Part shown: positions 10,225 through 17,227 of the stretch, piece after piece | Layout: every line of letters begins with the position of its first letter | How positions within the stretch are numbered: the stretch's first letter is position 1 | NCBI RefSeq assembly: GCF_009742705.1 | Contig: NZ_WPCU01000004.1 | Location: 290,612-326,451, forward strand | Length of the DNA: 35,840 bases | Direction: 5' to 3' | Source: Auraticoccus cholistanensis | GTDB lineage: Bacteria; Actinomycetota; Actinomycetes; Propionibacteriales; Propionibacteriaceae | Program-made: the position numbers and the translations under genes | Notes under the pieces: model-generated | What the model saw: only the letters and a program-made list of their open reading frames with translations | Told to the model about the DNA's origin: nothing | The model's database searches: none

Positions 10225-10737
10225 ATGAAGCGGATCATCAGTGCGGTGGCGGTGGGCGCGTTCGCCCTGGGCGGGCTGGCGCTGGCCGCCCCGCAGGCGC
10301 ACGCGGACGAGCGGGTCTGCCGGGGGACCCTCGGCTCCGGCGACGTCGACAGCGACATCCGGGTGCCCGCCGGGGCCAAGTGCACCCTCAAGGGCACCGA
10401 CGTCGACGGCAACATCAAGGTCGAGCGGGGAGCCCGGCTGGCCGCGCACGGCGCCGACATCGACGGCAACCTCGAGACCTGGAAGCACGCCTCGGTCTAC
10501 ATCCACGACACCGACATCAGCGGCAACGTGGAGTTCAACCACGGCGGGCGGATCGACCTGCAGCGCAACGACATCGACGGCACGGTGAAGCTGTGGAGCA
10601 ACCGCCTCTCCGGCACCAAGGTCGTCAGCCGCAACAAGATCGACGGCGACCTGCGCTGCTCCTCCAACAGCCCCCGCCCGACGGGCAGCCGCAACAGCGT
10701 CGAGGGGGACAAGACGGGGCAGTGCTCCCGGCTGTGA
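10225..10737 (+). CDS. Secreted 19-residue-repeat beta-helix protein
   Basis: A 170-aa exported protein of unknown function. A signal peptide (MKRIISAVAVGAFALGGLAL, cut after AQAHA) is followed by a regular repeat whose units start VDSDI (41), VDGNI (60), IDGNL (79), ISGNV (98), IDGTV (117) and IDGDL (139). The period is exactly 19 residues for four units, then 22. This is typical of a right-handed beta-helix or bactofilin/DUF3060-like solenoid with one turn per repeat. Two Cys before or at the first turn (VCRG, AKCT) and two near the end (LRCSS, GQCSRL) could form caps by disulfide. ATG at 10225 follows GGAGGAGG. Comparable small secreted repeat proteins are annotated only as hypothetical in actinobacteria. 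Possible roles are envelope adhesin or structural protein; this is inference. Confidence 0.8.
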   Translation: MKRIISAVAVGAFALGGLALAAPQAHADERVCRGTLGSGDVDSDIRVPAGAKCTLKGTDVDGNIKVERGARLAAHGADIDGNLETWKHASVYIHDTDISGNVEFNHGGRIDLQRNDIDGTVKLWSNRLSGTKVVSRNKIDGDLRCSSNSPRPTGSRNSVEGDKTGQCSRL

Positions 10738-10760
10738 CGCGGCCGCACGCTCCCGGGTGT

Positions 10761-10823
10761 TGACGGGCCCCGGCCGGCACCGCAGCCTGGTGCCGACCCG
10801 GACCGGTCCGGCCGGGCCCGTCA
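10761..10823 (+). other. Potential three-way-junction RNA structure or terminator
   Basis: A 16-bp outer stem forms between 10761-10777 and 10808-10823 with one bulged C. Inside are GGCACC-N7-GGTGCC (10776-10794) and the palindrome GGACCGGTCC (10800-10809), each sharing two bases with the outer stem. It lies 23 nt after the beta-helix gene and ends 5 nt before the GAGGAG site of the VOC gene. It may terminate the first gene or regulate the second. Confidence 0.5.
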
Positions 10824-10837
10824 CCCCGAGGAGCGTC

Positions 10838-11218
10838 GTGCACCGCAGCCGCCTGTCCACCCTGCTGATCGACGTGCCGCTGGAGGAGGTGCCGGCGGCC
10901 GTCGGGTTCTGGTCGGCGGCGCTCGGCGTGCCGGCCGAGCCCGAGCCCGACGAGCCGCAGTACACCTCGCTGCCCGGCGCCGTCCCGGGGCTGGTGACGG
11001 CCGTCCAGGCGGTGGACGACGCCCCGCGCTACCACCTCGACATCGAGACCGACGACGTGGCCGCCGAGACCACCCGGCTGCTCGGCCTGGGGGCGGTGCA
11101 GGTGGCGGAGTGGGCCGGCTGCCAGGTGCTGCGGGTGCCCGGCGGTCAGCTGGTCTGCGTGATCCCGCTCCACAGCGACCCGGCCGAGTTCGCCGCCGCC
11201 GCGCGCCGCTGGGAGTGA
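10838..11218 (+). CDS. VOC (glyoxalase/bleomycin-resistance) family protein
   Basis: A 126-aa single-domain protein of the vicinal-oxygen-chelate superfamily. Visible elements are strand 1 (RLSTLLIDVP), the helix PAAVGFWSAALGVP, the metal-site region YHLDIETDDVAAETTRLLGLGA and the terminal strands VLRVPGGQLVCVIP. Family members are dioxygenases, isomerases or antibiotic-binding proteins; the HLDIET segment is typical of the actinobacterial glyoxalase-like group, whose substrates are unknown. GTG at 10838 is chosen because GAGGAG (10828-10833) precedes it and homology begins at once. It is convergent with the ABC permease gene. Confidence 0.8.
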   Translation: MHRSRLSTLLIDVPLEEVPAAVGFWSAALGVPAEPEPDEPQYTSLPGAVPGLVTAVQAVDDAPRYHLDIETDDVAAETTRLLGLGAVQVAEWAGCQVLRVPGGQLVCVIPLHSDPAEFAAAARRWE

Positions 11219-11224
11219 GCGCCA

Positions 11225-11293
11225 CCAGGACCTGTCCATGGCGTGGGGCCGACGGCCCACGAGCACCAGCCTCACGCCATGAGCAGGTCCTGG
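11225..11293. terminator. 21-bp imperfect inverted repeat between convergent genes
   Basis: The arms 11225-11245 and 11273-11293 pair at 19 of 21 positions around a 27-nt loop that contains a smaller hairpin, GGGGCC-GAC-GGCCC. It fills almost the whole gap between the VOC gene and the convergent ABC permease gene, so it is a good bidirectional terminator. It could also be a dispersed extragenic palindrome. Confidence 0.7.
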
Positions 11294-11305
11294 AACGGGC
11301 AGCGA

Positions 11306-12211
11306 TCAGCTCAGCACGTCCTTGGTGGTGAAGCGGCCGTAGGCCAGCGAGCCGAAGACGGCCAGGTAGGCCAGCTGCAGCAGCGCGTTCTCACCGAGGG
11401 AGCCGAGGTCGAGGGGGCTGCGGAGCAGGTCGGCGAAGCCGAGCCAGTGGGCGCTGAACAGCCACGGGTGGATCACCTCCAGCTGCGGCAGCTGGCCCAG
11501 CACCTGGGCGGCGCCGGCCAGCACCACGGTGGCGGCCATCGCGCCCACCGGCACGGTGGTCAGGGTGGAGATGAACAGCCCGACGGCGCTGAGCCCCAGC
11601 AAGGACAGCGCCACGTAGAGCACCAGCAGGCCGAGCCGCACCGCGTAGCCGCCCAGGCCGACGGTGTCGCCGGAGAGCAGCGTCACCGGCCCGACCGGGA
11701 AGAGCGCGGCCCCGACCAGCGCCCCGGTGAGGGCGATGGTGGTGGCCGCGGCCAGGCAGAAGGCGGCGGCGCCGGCCATCTTCACCGCCAGCAGCCGCAG
11801 CCGCCCGGCCGGGGCGACGAGCAGGTAGCGCAGCGTGCCGAGGCTGGCCTCTCCGGCGATGGTGTCCCCGGCCACCACCCCGACGGTGAGCGGCAGGAAC
11901 AGCGGGATCGAGACCGTCATGGCGGTCAGCGAGACGAACAGCCCGTTGCTGGTGATGCTGCCCAGGAACGGAGGGCCGTCGCGGCCCGGGTCCTCGATCC
12001 GCACCGCGACGGCGACCAGCACCGGCACCAGCGCCAGGGCGGCCAGCATCGCCCAGGTGCGGCGGCGGCCGAACAGCACCCGCAGCTCCGAGCCCAGCAG
12101 CGACCAGCCCGCGGACCGGGGCCTCGTCGGCGGCCCGGCGACGAGCCGGTCCGGCGCGCCCGCGGGAGGCGCCTGCTCCACCTGCTCAGCCGGCAACGTC
12201 GAACCCCTCAC
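11306..12211 (-). CDS. ABC-2 type transporter permease
   Basis: A 301-aa membrane protein with six predicted helices in the ABC-2 pattern: helix 1 after FGRRRTWAM, then a periplasmic loop, helices 2-5 (FVSLTAMTVSIPLFLPLTVGVVAGD, the conserved AGEASLGTLRYLLVAPAGRLRLLAVKM coupling segment, and others) and a last helix ending AYGRFTTKDVLS. The loop EAS-GTLR-LL-P-R is the usual ABC-2 signature contacting the ATPase. GTG at 12211 overlaps the ATPase gene by 26 nt, so the two are translationally coupled. Together with the ATPase and LolA-like protein it forms one operon. The substrate is unknown. Confidence 0.88.
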   Translation of the reverse strand: MRGSTLPAEQVEQAPPAGAPDRLVAGPPTRPRSAGWSLLGSELRVLFGRRRTWAMLAALALVPVLVAVAVRIEDPGRDGPPFLGSITSNGLFVSLTAMTVSIPLFLPLTVGVVAGDTIAGEASLGTLRYLLVAPAGRLRLLAVKMAGAAAFCLAAATTIALTGALVGAALFPVGPVTLLSGDTVGLGGYAVRLGLLVLYVALSLLGLSAVGLFISTLTTVPVGAMAATVVLAGAAQVLGQLPQLEVIHPWLFSAHWLGFADLLRSPLDLGSLGENALLQLAYLAVFGSLAYGRFTTKDVLS

Positions 12212-13136
12212 CGGTCAGCGCCACGTAGCGGTCCTCCAGCGTCTCGCCCGACACCTCCACGCCGCGGACCCGGACGCCTGCCGCCACCAGCGCGGCGACC
12301 GCCTGCTCGGTAGCCACGCCGTCGACCAGCGGCGCGGCGAGCAGCGCCGGGCCCTCCAGGTCCGGCTCCAGGCCCAGCCCGGCCAGGCAGGCGCGGGCCT
12401 CCGCCACGTCGGGGGTGCGGACGCGGACCCGGGCGCGGCCCTCGGCCCGCAGCGCCTCCATGCCGCCCTGCCAGACCAGCCGGCCGGCGCTCATCACCGC
12501 GGTGGAGTCGCACATCTGCTCGATCTCGCCGAGCAGGTGGCTGGAGACGAAGACGGTGGTGCCGTCCTCGCTGAGGGAGCGGACGAGGTGGCGCACCTCG
12601 CGGGTGCCCTGCGGGTCGAGGCCGTTGGTGGGCTCGTCGAGCACCAGCAGCTGGCGCGGCCTGAGCAGCGCGTTGGCGAGCCCGAGGCGCTGCTTCATGC
12701 CCAGCGAGTAGGCGTGCACCTTCTTGGCCGCGGCGTGCGACAGCCCCACCCGCTCCAGGGCTTCCTCGACGCGGGTGCGGCGGGTCCGCGGCGTGGTGGT
12801 GGGGTCGGCGGCGTCGAGCCGGCGCAGGTTGTCGCGCCCGGACAGGAACGGGTAGAAGCCCGGCCCCTCGACCAGGGCGCCGACGTGGGGGAGCACCACA
12901 GCCCCGCGCCCGGGCATCGGCTCACCGAGCAGCCGGACCTCGCCCTCGGTGGCCGCGGCGAGCCCCAGCAGGATCCGGATGGTGGTGGTCTTGCCCGAGC
13001 CGTTGGGCCCGAGGAAGCCGAAGACCGAGCCGCGGGGGACCTGCAGGCTGACGTCGTCGACCGCCCGCTGGGAGCCGAAGACCTTGCTGAGGCCCCGGGT
13101 CTCGACGGCCAGCGGCGCCCCGACCTGCGGGGTCAC
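12186..13136 (-). CDS. ABC transporter ATP-binding protein
   Basis: A 316-aa ABC ATPase for the adjacent ABC-2 permease. Walker A is GPNGSGKTTT (Lys49), the signature is YSLGMKQRLGLANAL, Walker B is LLVLDEPTNGLD and the H-loop is VSSHLL. The C-terminal 90 residues form the extra domain seen in NatA/CcmA-like drug or peptide exporters and end in ETLEDRYVALTGEG, a motif common in that group. It starts with GTG at 13136 after a GGAGGAGAAGG site. It begins 37 nt after the LolA-like gene and its 3' end overlaps the permease gene. Confidence 0.93.
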   Translation of the reverse strand: MTPQVGAPLAVETRGLSKVFGSQRAVDDVSLQVPRGSVFGFLGPNGSGKTTTIRILLGLAAATEGEVRLLGEPMPGRGAVVLPHVGALVEGPGFYPFLSGRDNLRRLDAADPTTTPRTRRTRVEEALERVGLSHAAAKKVHAYSLGMKQRLGLANALLRPRQLLVLDEPTNGLDPQGTREVRHLVRSLSEDGTTVFVSSHLLGEIEQMCDSTAVMSAGRLVWQGGMEALRAEGRARVRVRTPDVAEARACLAGLGLEPDLEGPALLAAPLVDGVATEQAVAALVAAGVRVRGVEVSGETLEDRYVALTGEGFDVAG

Positions 13137-13173
13137 CGCGTCACCTTCTCCTCCACCGGGACCCCGCCCGGGT

Positions 13174-14211
13174 TCACCGGGCTGCGGCGGCGAGCTGCTC
13201 GACCGGGACGGCGCCGGCCAGCACGCGGCCGTCGTCGGTGAGCAGCACCGAGACCAGCGAGGTCTGCAGGGCGCGGCCGCCCTCGACCGGGCGGGTCAGC
13301 TGCTCCAGCATCCCGGACTTGTCGGCCGCCGCGACGTCCCCGCCGACCGGCAGCTCGACCACGGTGGCCCAGCCCTCGCCGCTGACCTCGGGCCGCGGGC
13401 CCTCGGGCAGCTCGCCCGGGTCCCGGCCGTCGTGGTCGGGGAGCTCCTGCTCGCCCACCTCGGCGCCGGGCGGCGGGGTGAACTCGAACAGCGAGGCGTC
13501 GGGGGTGTCGAGGTCGAGCTCGGTGAAGCCGACGACGAAGGCCGGCGCCTGCTGCCCGACCGCGTGCACCCGCACCTCGAGCGGCAGCCCCGTCCCCGCG
13601 TCCACGGCGAGGGTGGCGAAGTCGACCAGGGTGGCGTCGGTGCGCGGGTCCAGCCGCAGCTGGTAGACCGGGCGTCCGGCCACGGTGTCGGTGCCGCTGA
13701 CGGTGACCTCGGTGGTCTCGTCGACCCCGGCCAGCAGCTGCTCGGCCAGCTCGGCGGGCGTGCCCTCGGGCTGGGCGGGCTCGTGCCCCTCGTGCTCGGG
13801 CAGCGTGGTGTGGACGGCCGTCTGCTCGGAGGAGTCGTAGACCCAGACGTCCTCGCCGTTGCGCACGAGGTCGCGCTGCGACATCTGCTCCAGCAGCTGC
13901 ACCCGGCTGCGCTCGGGGCCGTCGACGTGGACCCGCGCGGTGTGGGACGAGGTCAGCAGCTCCACCGCGGCTCCGGCGCCGTCCTCGCCGCCACCGAGGC
14001 CGGAGAGGTCCGGCAGCCCGAGGTCGGAGGTCTGCTCGACCGTGCCCGAGAAGCTGTCCTCGGTGGAGGTCGCCACGAGCTCCAGCACCTGCTGGGGCGT
14101 GCGCGCGGGCAGACCGGGGTCGGCGTCGGCCACCATCGGGACGGTGACGGCGCCGGCGGCCACCACGACCGGGGCGACCAGGGCGGGGATCCAGCGGCGG
14201 GAGAGCCTCAT
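13174..14211 (-). CDS. LolA/RseB-like secreted protein (DUF2092 type)
   Basis: A 345-aa exported protein with an N-terminal signal or anchor (RRWIPALVAPVVVAAGAVTV, cut near ADA at 30). The following TPQQVLELVATSTEDSFSGTVEQTSDLGLP is typical of actinobacterial LolA-like or sigma-E-regulator-like (RseB/DUF2092) proteins, half-barrel folds that bind acyl chains or lipoproteins. The remaining strands (ARVHVDGPERSRVQLLEQ, DVWVYDSSEQTA, GRPVYQLRLDPR, LPLEVRVHA) support the fold. It is first gene of the operon with the ABC ATPase and permease. TAGGCT (complement of 14218-14223) lies exactly 6 nt before the ATG, so the mRNA is probably leaderless. A role in delivering or sensing a lipidic substrate of the transporter is inferred from context. 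Confidence 0.82.
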   Translation of the reverse strand: MRLSRRWIPALVAPVVVAAGAVTVPMVADADPGLPARTPQQVLELVATSTEDSFSGTVEQTSDLGLPDLSGLGGGEDGAGAAVELLTSSHTARVHVDGPERSRVQLLEQMSQRDLVRNGEDVWVYDSSEQTAVHTTLPEHEGHEPAQPEGTPAELAEQLLAGVDETTEVTVSGTDTVAGRPVYQLRLDPRTDATLVDFATLAVDAGTGLPLEVRVHAVGQQAPAFVVGFTELDLDTPDASLFEFTPPPGAEVGEQELPDHDGRDPGELPEGPRPEVSGEGWATVVELPVGGDVAAADKSGMLEQLTRPVEGGRALQTSLVSVLLTDDGRVLAGAVPVEQLAAAAR

Positions 14212-14217
14212 GACGTG

Positions 14218-14223
14218 AGCCTA
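14218..14223 (-). promoter_or_regulatory. -10 element of the LolA-like/ABC operon
   Basis: TAGGCT on the minus strand, 6 nt before the ATG at 14211, would place the transcript start at or next to the start codon. Confidence 0.5.
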
Positions 14224-14278
14224 CGTCGACCTCCCCAGCCGCGGATCCGCCCGTGGTCGTACACCGGGCCTCCCCGGC

Positions 14279-14491
14279 TCAGCCCTTCAGCTTGTCCAGC
14301 GCGCTGCCCTTGTGCGCCGCCCTGCTGCCGGTCTTCTCCGACTCGACCACGTAGTAGGGCTCGTCCTCGCTGGCGTTGAACTTCTGGCCCTCGAAGGTGA
14401 ACTCCTTCTTCTTCTCCTCCACCACCGTGCCGTGCGTCTTGCCCTGCGAGGTGTTCCAGCTGACCCGGTCACCCTTGCTGAAGCCGGCCAT
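14279..14491 (-). CDS. DUF2945 (TUDOR-like, hypervirulence-associated) protein
   Basis: A 70-aa basic protein matching the DUF2945/HVA1 family: FSKGDRVSWNTSQGKTHGTV, then a charged EEKKKEFTFEGQKFNASEDEP strand pair, YYVVESEKTGSRAAHKGSALDKL. The family forms a small SH3/TUDOR-like barrel. It is widespread in actinobacteria, often single-copy, with unknown biochemical function. ATG at 14491 is preceded by AGGAGGGGAGAAG, an excellent ribosome site. A weak hairpin (14264-14277) follows the stop. It lies 53 nt after the DinB-like gene on the same strand and could be co-transcribed. Confidence 0.88.
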   Translation of the reverse strand: MAGFSKGDRVSWNTSQGKTHGTVVEEKKKEFTFEGQKFNASEDEPYYVVESEKTGSRAAHKGSALDKLKG

Positions 14492-14544
14492 CGTCTTCTC
14501 CCCTCCTGAGGAGGTGCCCACCGCGGGCGTCCCCGCCGGGATAC

Positions 14545-15054
14545 CTACCCGGCCGTGAGCAGCCCGCGCACGTAGGCCGCCTGCCCGGCGTGCATCAGGT
14601 CGTCGGTGACCACGCTGACCAGCCGGACGCCGAGGGTCACCGGCGGGTCGTAGGACTCGTCGACGACCCGGTCCAGGTCGTCGTCGGCCAGCCCGGTCAG
14701 GAAGGAGTCGGTGGCCTGGTGGACGGCGCGGTGGTAGCCGAGCAGCAGCTCCGCGCCGATGCCGGCGACCGCCGCGACGTCGTCGGTGGACATGCCGTAG
14801 CCCGTCTCCTCCGGGGCGAAGGGGAGGGCGAACCGGTCGGCCCAGCCGGTGGTCCAGGTCTGCTCGCGGCCGGCCACCTCGCTGACGTGGTCGTCCTGCA
14901 CCCGGGTCAGGTGCCAGACCAGCCAGGCGATGGAGTTCGCCTGCGGGCCGGGGCGGGTGGCCAGCTGCTCGGGGGTCAGCCCGTCGACCGCCGACTCCAC
15001 CGCCGCGGCGATGTTGTCGTAGGCGGTGCGCAGGGTCTCGGCTGCGGTCGTCAT
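14545..15054 (-). CDS. DinB/mycothiol-dependent maleylpyruvate isomerase-like protein
   Basis: A 169-aa four-helix-bundle protein of the DinB superfamily (DUF664 / maleylpyruvate isomerase N-terminal type). Start MTTAAETLRTAYDNIAAAVE and SIAWLVWHLTRVQDDH give the first metal-binding His48; the C-terminal DDLMHAGQAAYVRGL gives His155. Actinobacterial relatives are thought to be mycothiol transferases, using a metal site to activate the thiol; that role is inferred here. ATG at 15054 has TGCACT (complement of 15061-15066) 6 nt ahead and only a GGGGGC run, so it is possibly leaderless. It lies downstream of the ABC exporter but is separated from it by a hairpin terminator. Confidence 0.85.
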   Translation of the reverse strand: MTTAAETLRTAYDNIAAAVESAVDGLTPEQLATRPGPQANSIAWLVWHLTRVQDDHVSEVAGREQTWTTGWADRFALPFAPEETGYGMSTDDVAAVAGIGAELLLGYHRAVHQATDSFLTGLADDDLDRVVDESYDPPVTLGVRLVSVVTDDLMHAGQAAYVRGLLTAG

Positions 15055-15079
15055 GCCCCCAGTGCACCACGCCCGCCGG

Positions 15080-15103
15080 CCGGGCGGGGCGGGACCCGCC
15101 CGG
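15080..15103 (-). terminator. Hairpin terminator of the TetR/ABC operon
   Basis: A perfect 9-bp stem (15080-15088 with 15095-15103) and 6-nt loop lies directly after the stop codon of the second ABC half-transporter. No T-tract. Confidence 0.65.
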
Positions 15104-17227
15104 TCACGGCAGCGAGGGGGCGCTCTCGGCGTCCTCGGTCTCGATCGGCGCGGCGAACTGGGCGTTGTACAGGTCCCAGTAGGCGCCGCGGGCCGCCAGC
15201 AGCTCCTCGTGCGTGCCCTGCTCCACGATCGCACCGGACTCCATCACCAGGATCAGGTCGGCGTCGCGGATGGTGGAGAGGCGGTGGGCGATGACGAAGG
15301 ACGTCCGGTCGCTGCGCAGCGCGTTCATCGCCTGCTGCACCAGCACCTCGGTGCGGGTGTCGACCGAGCTGGTGGCCTCGTCCAGGATCAGCAGCGCCGG
15401 GTCGGCCAGGAAGGCGCGGGCGATGGTGATGAGCTGCTTCTCCCCGACGCTGACGTTGCTGCCCTCCTCGTCGATCACCGTGTCGTAGCCGTCGGGCAGG
15501 GAGTGCACGAACCGGTCGACGTAGGTGGCCTCGGCCGCGGCCAGGATCTCGGCCTCGGTGGCGTCGGGACGCCCGTAGGCGATGTTCTCCCGGATCGTGC
15601 CGTGGAACAGCCAGGTGTCCTGCAGCACCATCCCCACGCCGGCGCGGAGCGCGCTGCGGGGGACGGTGGACACGTCGACGCCGTCGAGGGTGATCCGGCC
15701 GCCGTCGAGCTCGTAGAAGCGCATGATCAGGTTGACCAGGGTGGTCTTGCCGGCTCCGGTCGGCCCCACGATGGCGACCGTCTGGCCGGGCTCGGCCACC
15801 AGGTCCAGCCCGGTGATCAGCTCGGTGCCGGGGGAGTAGGAGAAGCGCACCTGCTCGAACTCGACCCGGCCACGGGTGGGGGCGAGCTGCCCGCCGGCCT
15901 CCGCGGACTGCTCCTCGGCGTCCAGCACCTCGAAGACCCGCTCGGCCGAGGCGACCCCCGACTGCAGCAGGTTCGCCATCGAGGCCACCTGGGTGAGGGG
16001 CTGGGTGAACATGCGCGAGTACTGGATGAACGCCTGCACGTCGCCCAGGTTCATGCTCCCCGAGGCGACCCGGAGCCCGCCCACCACGGCGATGACGACG
16101 TAGTTGAGGTTCCCGATGAACATCATCACCGGCATGATCAGCCCGGAGATCCACTGCGCCCCGAAGCCGGCCCGGAACAGCTCGTCGTTGCGGTCGTCGA
16201 AGACCTGCTCGACCTCGGCGTGCCGGCCGTAGACCTTGACCAGCGCGTGACCGGTGAACGCCTCCTCGATGTGGGCGTTCAGCTCGCCGGTGCTCTTCCA
16301 GTTCTGCACGAACCGCGTCTGGGACCGCTTGCCGATGACCATGGTCACCGCCATCGAGACGGGGATGGTGATCAGCGCGATGACCGCCAGCAGCGGGGAG
16401 ACCACGAACATCATCACGGTGACGCCGATGACGGTGAGCAGCGCGGTCAGCAGCTGGCTCAGCGTCTGCTGCAGGCTCTGCGAGACGTTGTCGATGTCGT
16501 TGGTGACCCGGCTCAGCAGCTCGCCGCGGGGCTGGTTGTCGAAGTAGCGCAGCGGCAGCCGGTTGATCTTCTCCTCCACGTCGCGCCGCAGCCGGTAGAC
16601 GGTGCGCTGCACCGCCCCGTTGAGCAGGTAGCCCTGCAGCAGCAGCAGCAGCGAGGAGACCAGGTAGAAGGCGAGCGCCCACAGCAGCACCGTGCCCAGC
16701 TCGCCGAACTGGATGCCCTGGCCCGGCACCACGTCCAGGCCGCTGACCAGGTCGGCGAAGGTGTCCTGGCCGGACGCCCGCAGCTGCTCGACCACCTGCT
16801 CCTTGGTGGCGCCGGGCGGCAGCTGGCGACCGACCACGCCGGTGAAGATCACGTCGGTGGCCAGGCCGAGGATCTTCGGGCCGACCACGTTGAGGGCGAC
16901 GCCGACCAGGGCCAGCAGGACGGTGCTCACCACCAGCACCTGCTCCGGCCGCAGCAGCCCCACCAGCCGCTTCAGCGAGGGGCCGAAGGTCATCGCCTGC
17001 TCCTGCGGGCGGGGCCCGCCGAAGGGGCCGCCGTCGCCGCCGTGGGCGGGACGCTGCGGGGCGCGGGCGGTCTGCTCCCCGCCCGGCTCGGCGGTCTGGT
17101 TCGCGCCGGGCTCGGCGACCGGTTCGGCCACCGTGGTGGCGCCGGTGCCGGCCGCGGCGGCGGTGCCCGCGGTCGGGCCGGAGGGTGCCGGCTGGTCGCC
17201 GGGCAGACGGCGTTCGGGGGTGCTCAT
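15104..17227 (-). CDS. ABC exporter half-transporter, catalytic-site subunit
   Basis: A 707-aa TM-NBD half-transporter with a 75-residue Ala/Gly/Pro/Thr-rich N-terminal extension before the membrane domain (starting about MTFGPSLKRL). Six helices are followed by the nucleotide-binding domain: Walker A GPTGAGKTTL (Lys494), Walker B ILDEATSSVD with the catalytic Glu617, and H-loop AHRLST (His648), all canonical. Its signature reads VSVGEKQ instead of VSGGQRQ. It pairs with the upstream half-transporter, and its divergent signature completes the degenerate ATP site there, as in TM287/288- or BmrCD-type heterodimeric exporters. The gene overlaps its partner by ATGA, so translation is coupled. Drug or lipid export is the likely role; the substrate is unknown. 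The insertion between helices 1 and 2 (about 60 residues, VVGRQLPPGATKEQVVEQL onward) is hydrophilic and probably extracytoplasmic. Confidence 0.93.
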   Translation of the reverse strand: MSTPERRLPGDQPAPSGPTAGTAAAAGTGATTVAEPVAEPGANQTAEPGGEQTARAPQRPAHGGDGGPFGGPRPQEQAMTFGPSLKRLVGLLRPEQVLVVSTVLLALVGVALNVVGPKILGLATDVIFTGVVGRQLPPGATKEQVVEQLRASGQDTFADLVSGLDVVPGQGIQFGELGTVLLWALAFYLVSSLLLLLQGYLLNGAVQRTVYRLRRDVEEKINRLPLRYFDNQPRGELLSRVTNDIDNVSQSLQQTLSQLLTALLTVIGVTVMMFVVSPLLAVIALITIPVSMAVTMVIGKRSQTRFVQNWKSTGELNAHIEEAFTGHALVKVYGRHAEVEQVFDDRNDELFRAGFGAQWISGLIMPVMMFIGNLNYVVIAVVGGLRVASGSMNLGDVQAFIQYSRMFTQPLTQVASMANLLQSGVASAERVFEVLDAEEQSAEAGGQLAPTRGRVEFEQVRFSYSPGTELITGLDLVAEPGQTVAIVGPTGAGKTTLVNLIMRFYELDGGRITLDGVDVSTVPRSALRAGVGMVLQDTWLFHGTIRENIAYGRPDATEAEILAAAEATYVDRFVHSLPDGYDTVIDEEGSNVSVGEKQLITIARAFLADPALLILDEATSSVDTRTEVLVQQAMNALRSDRTSFVIAHRLSTIRDADLILVMESGAIVEQGTHEELLAARGAYWDLYNAQFAAPIETEDAESAPSLP

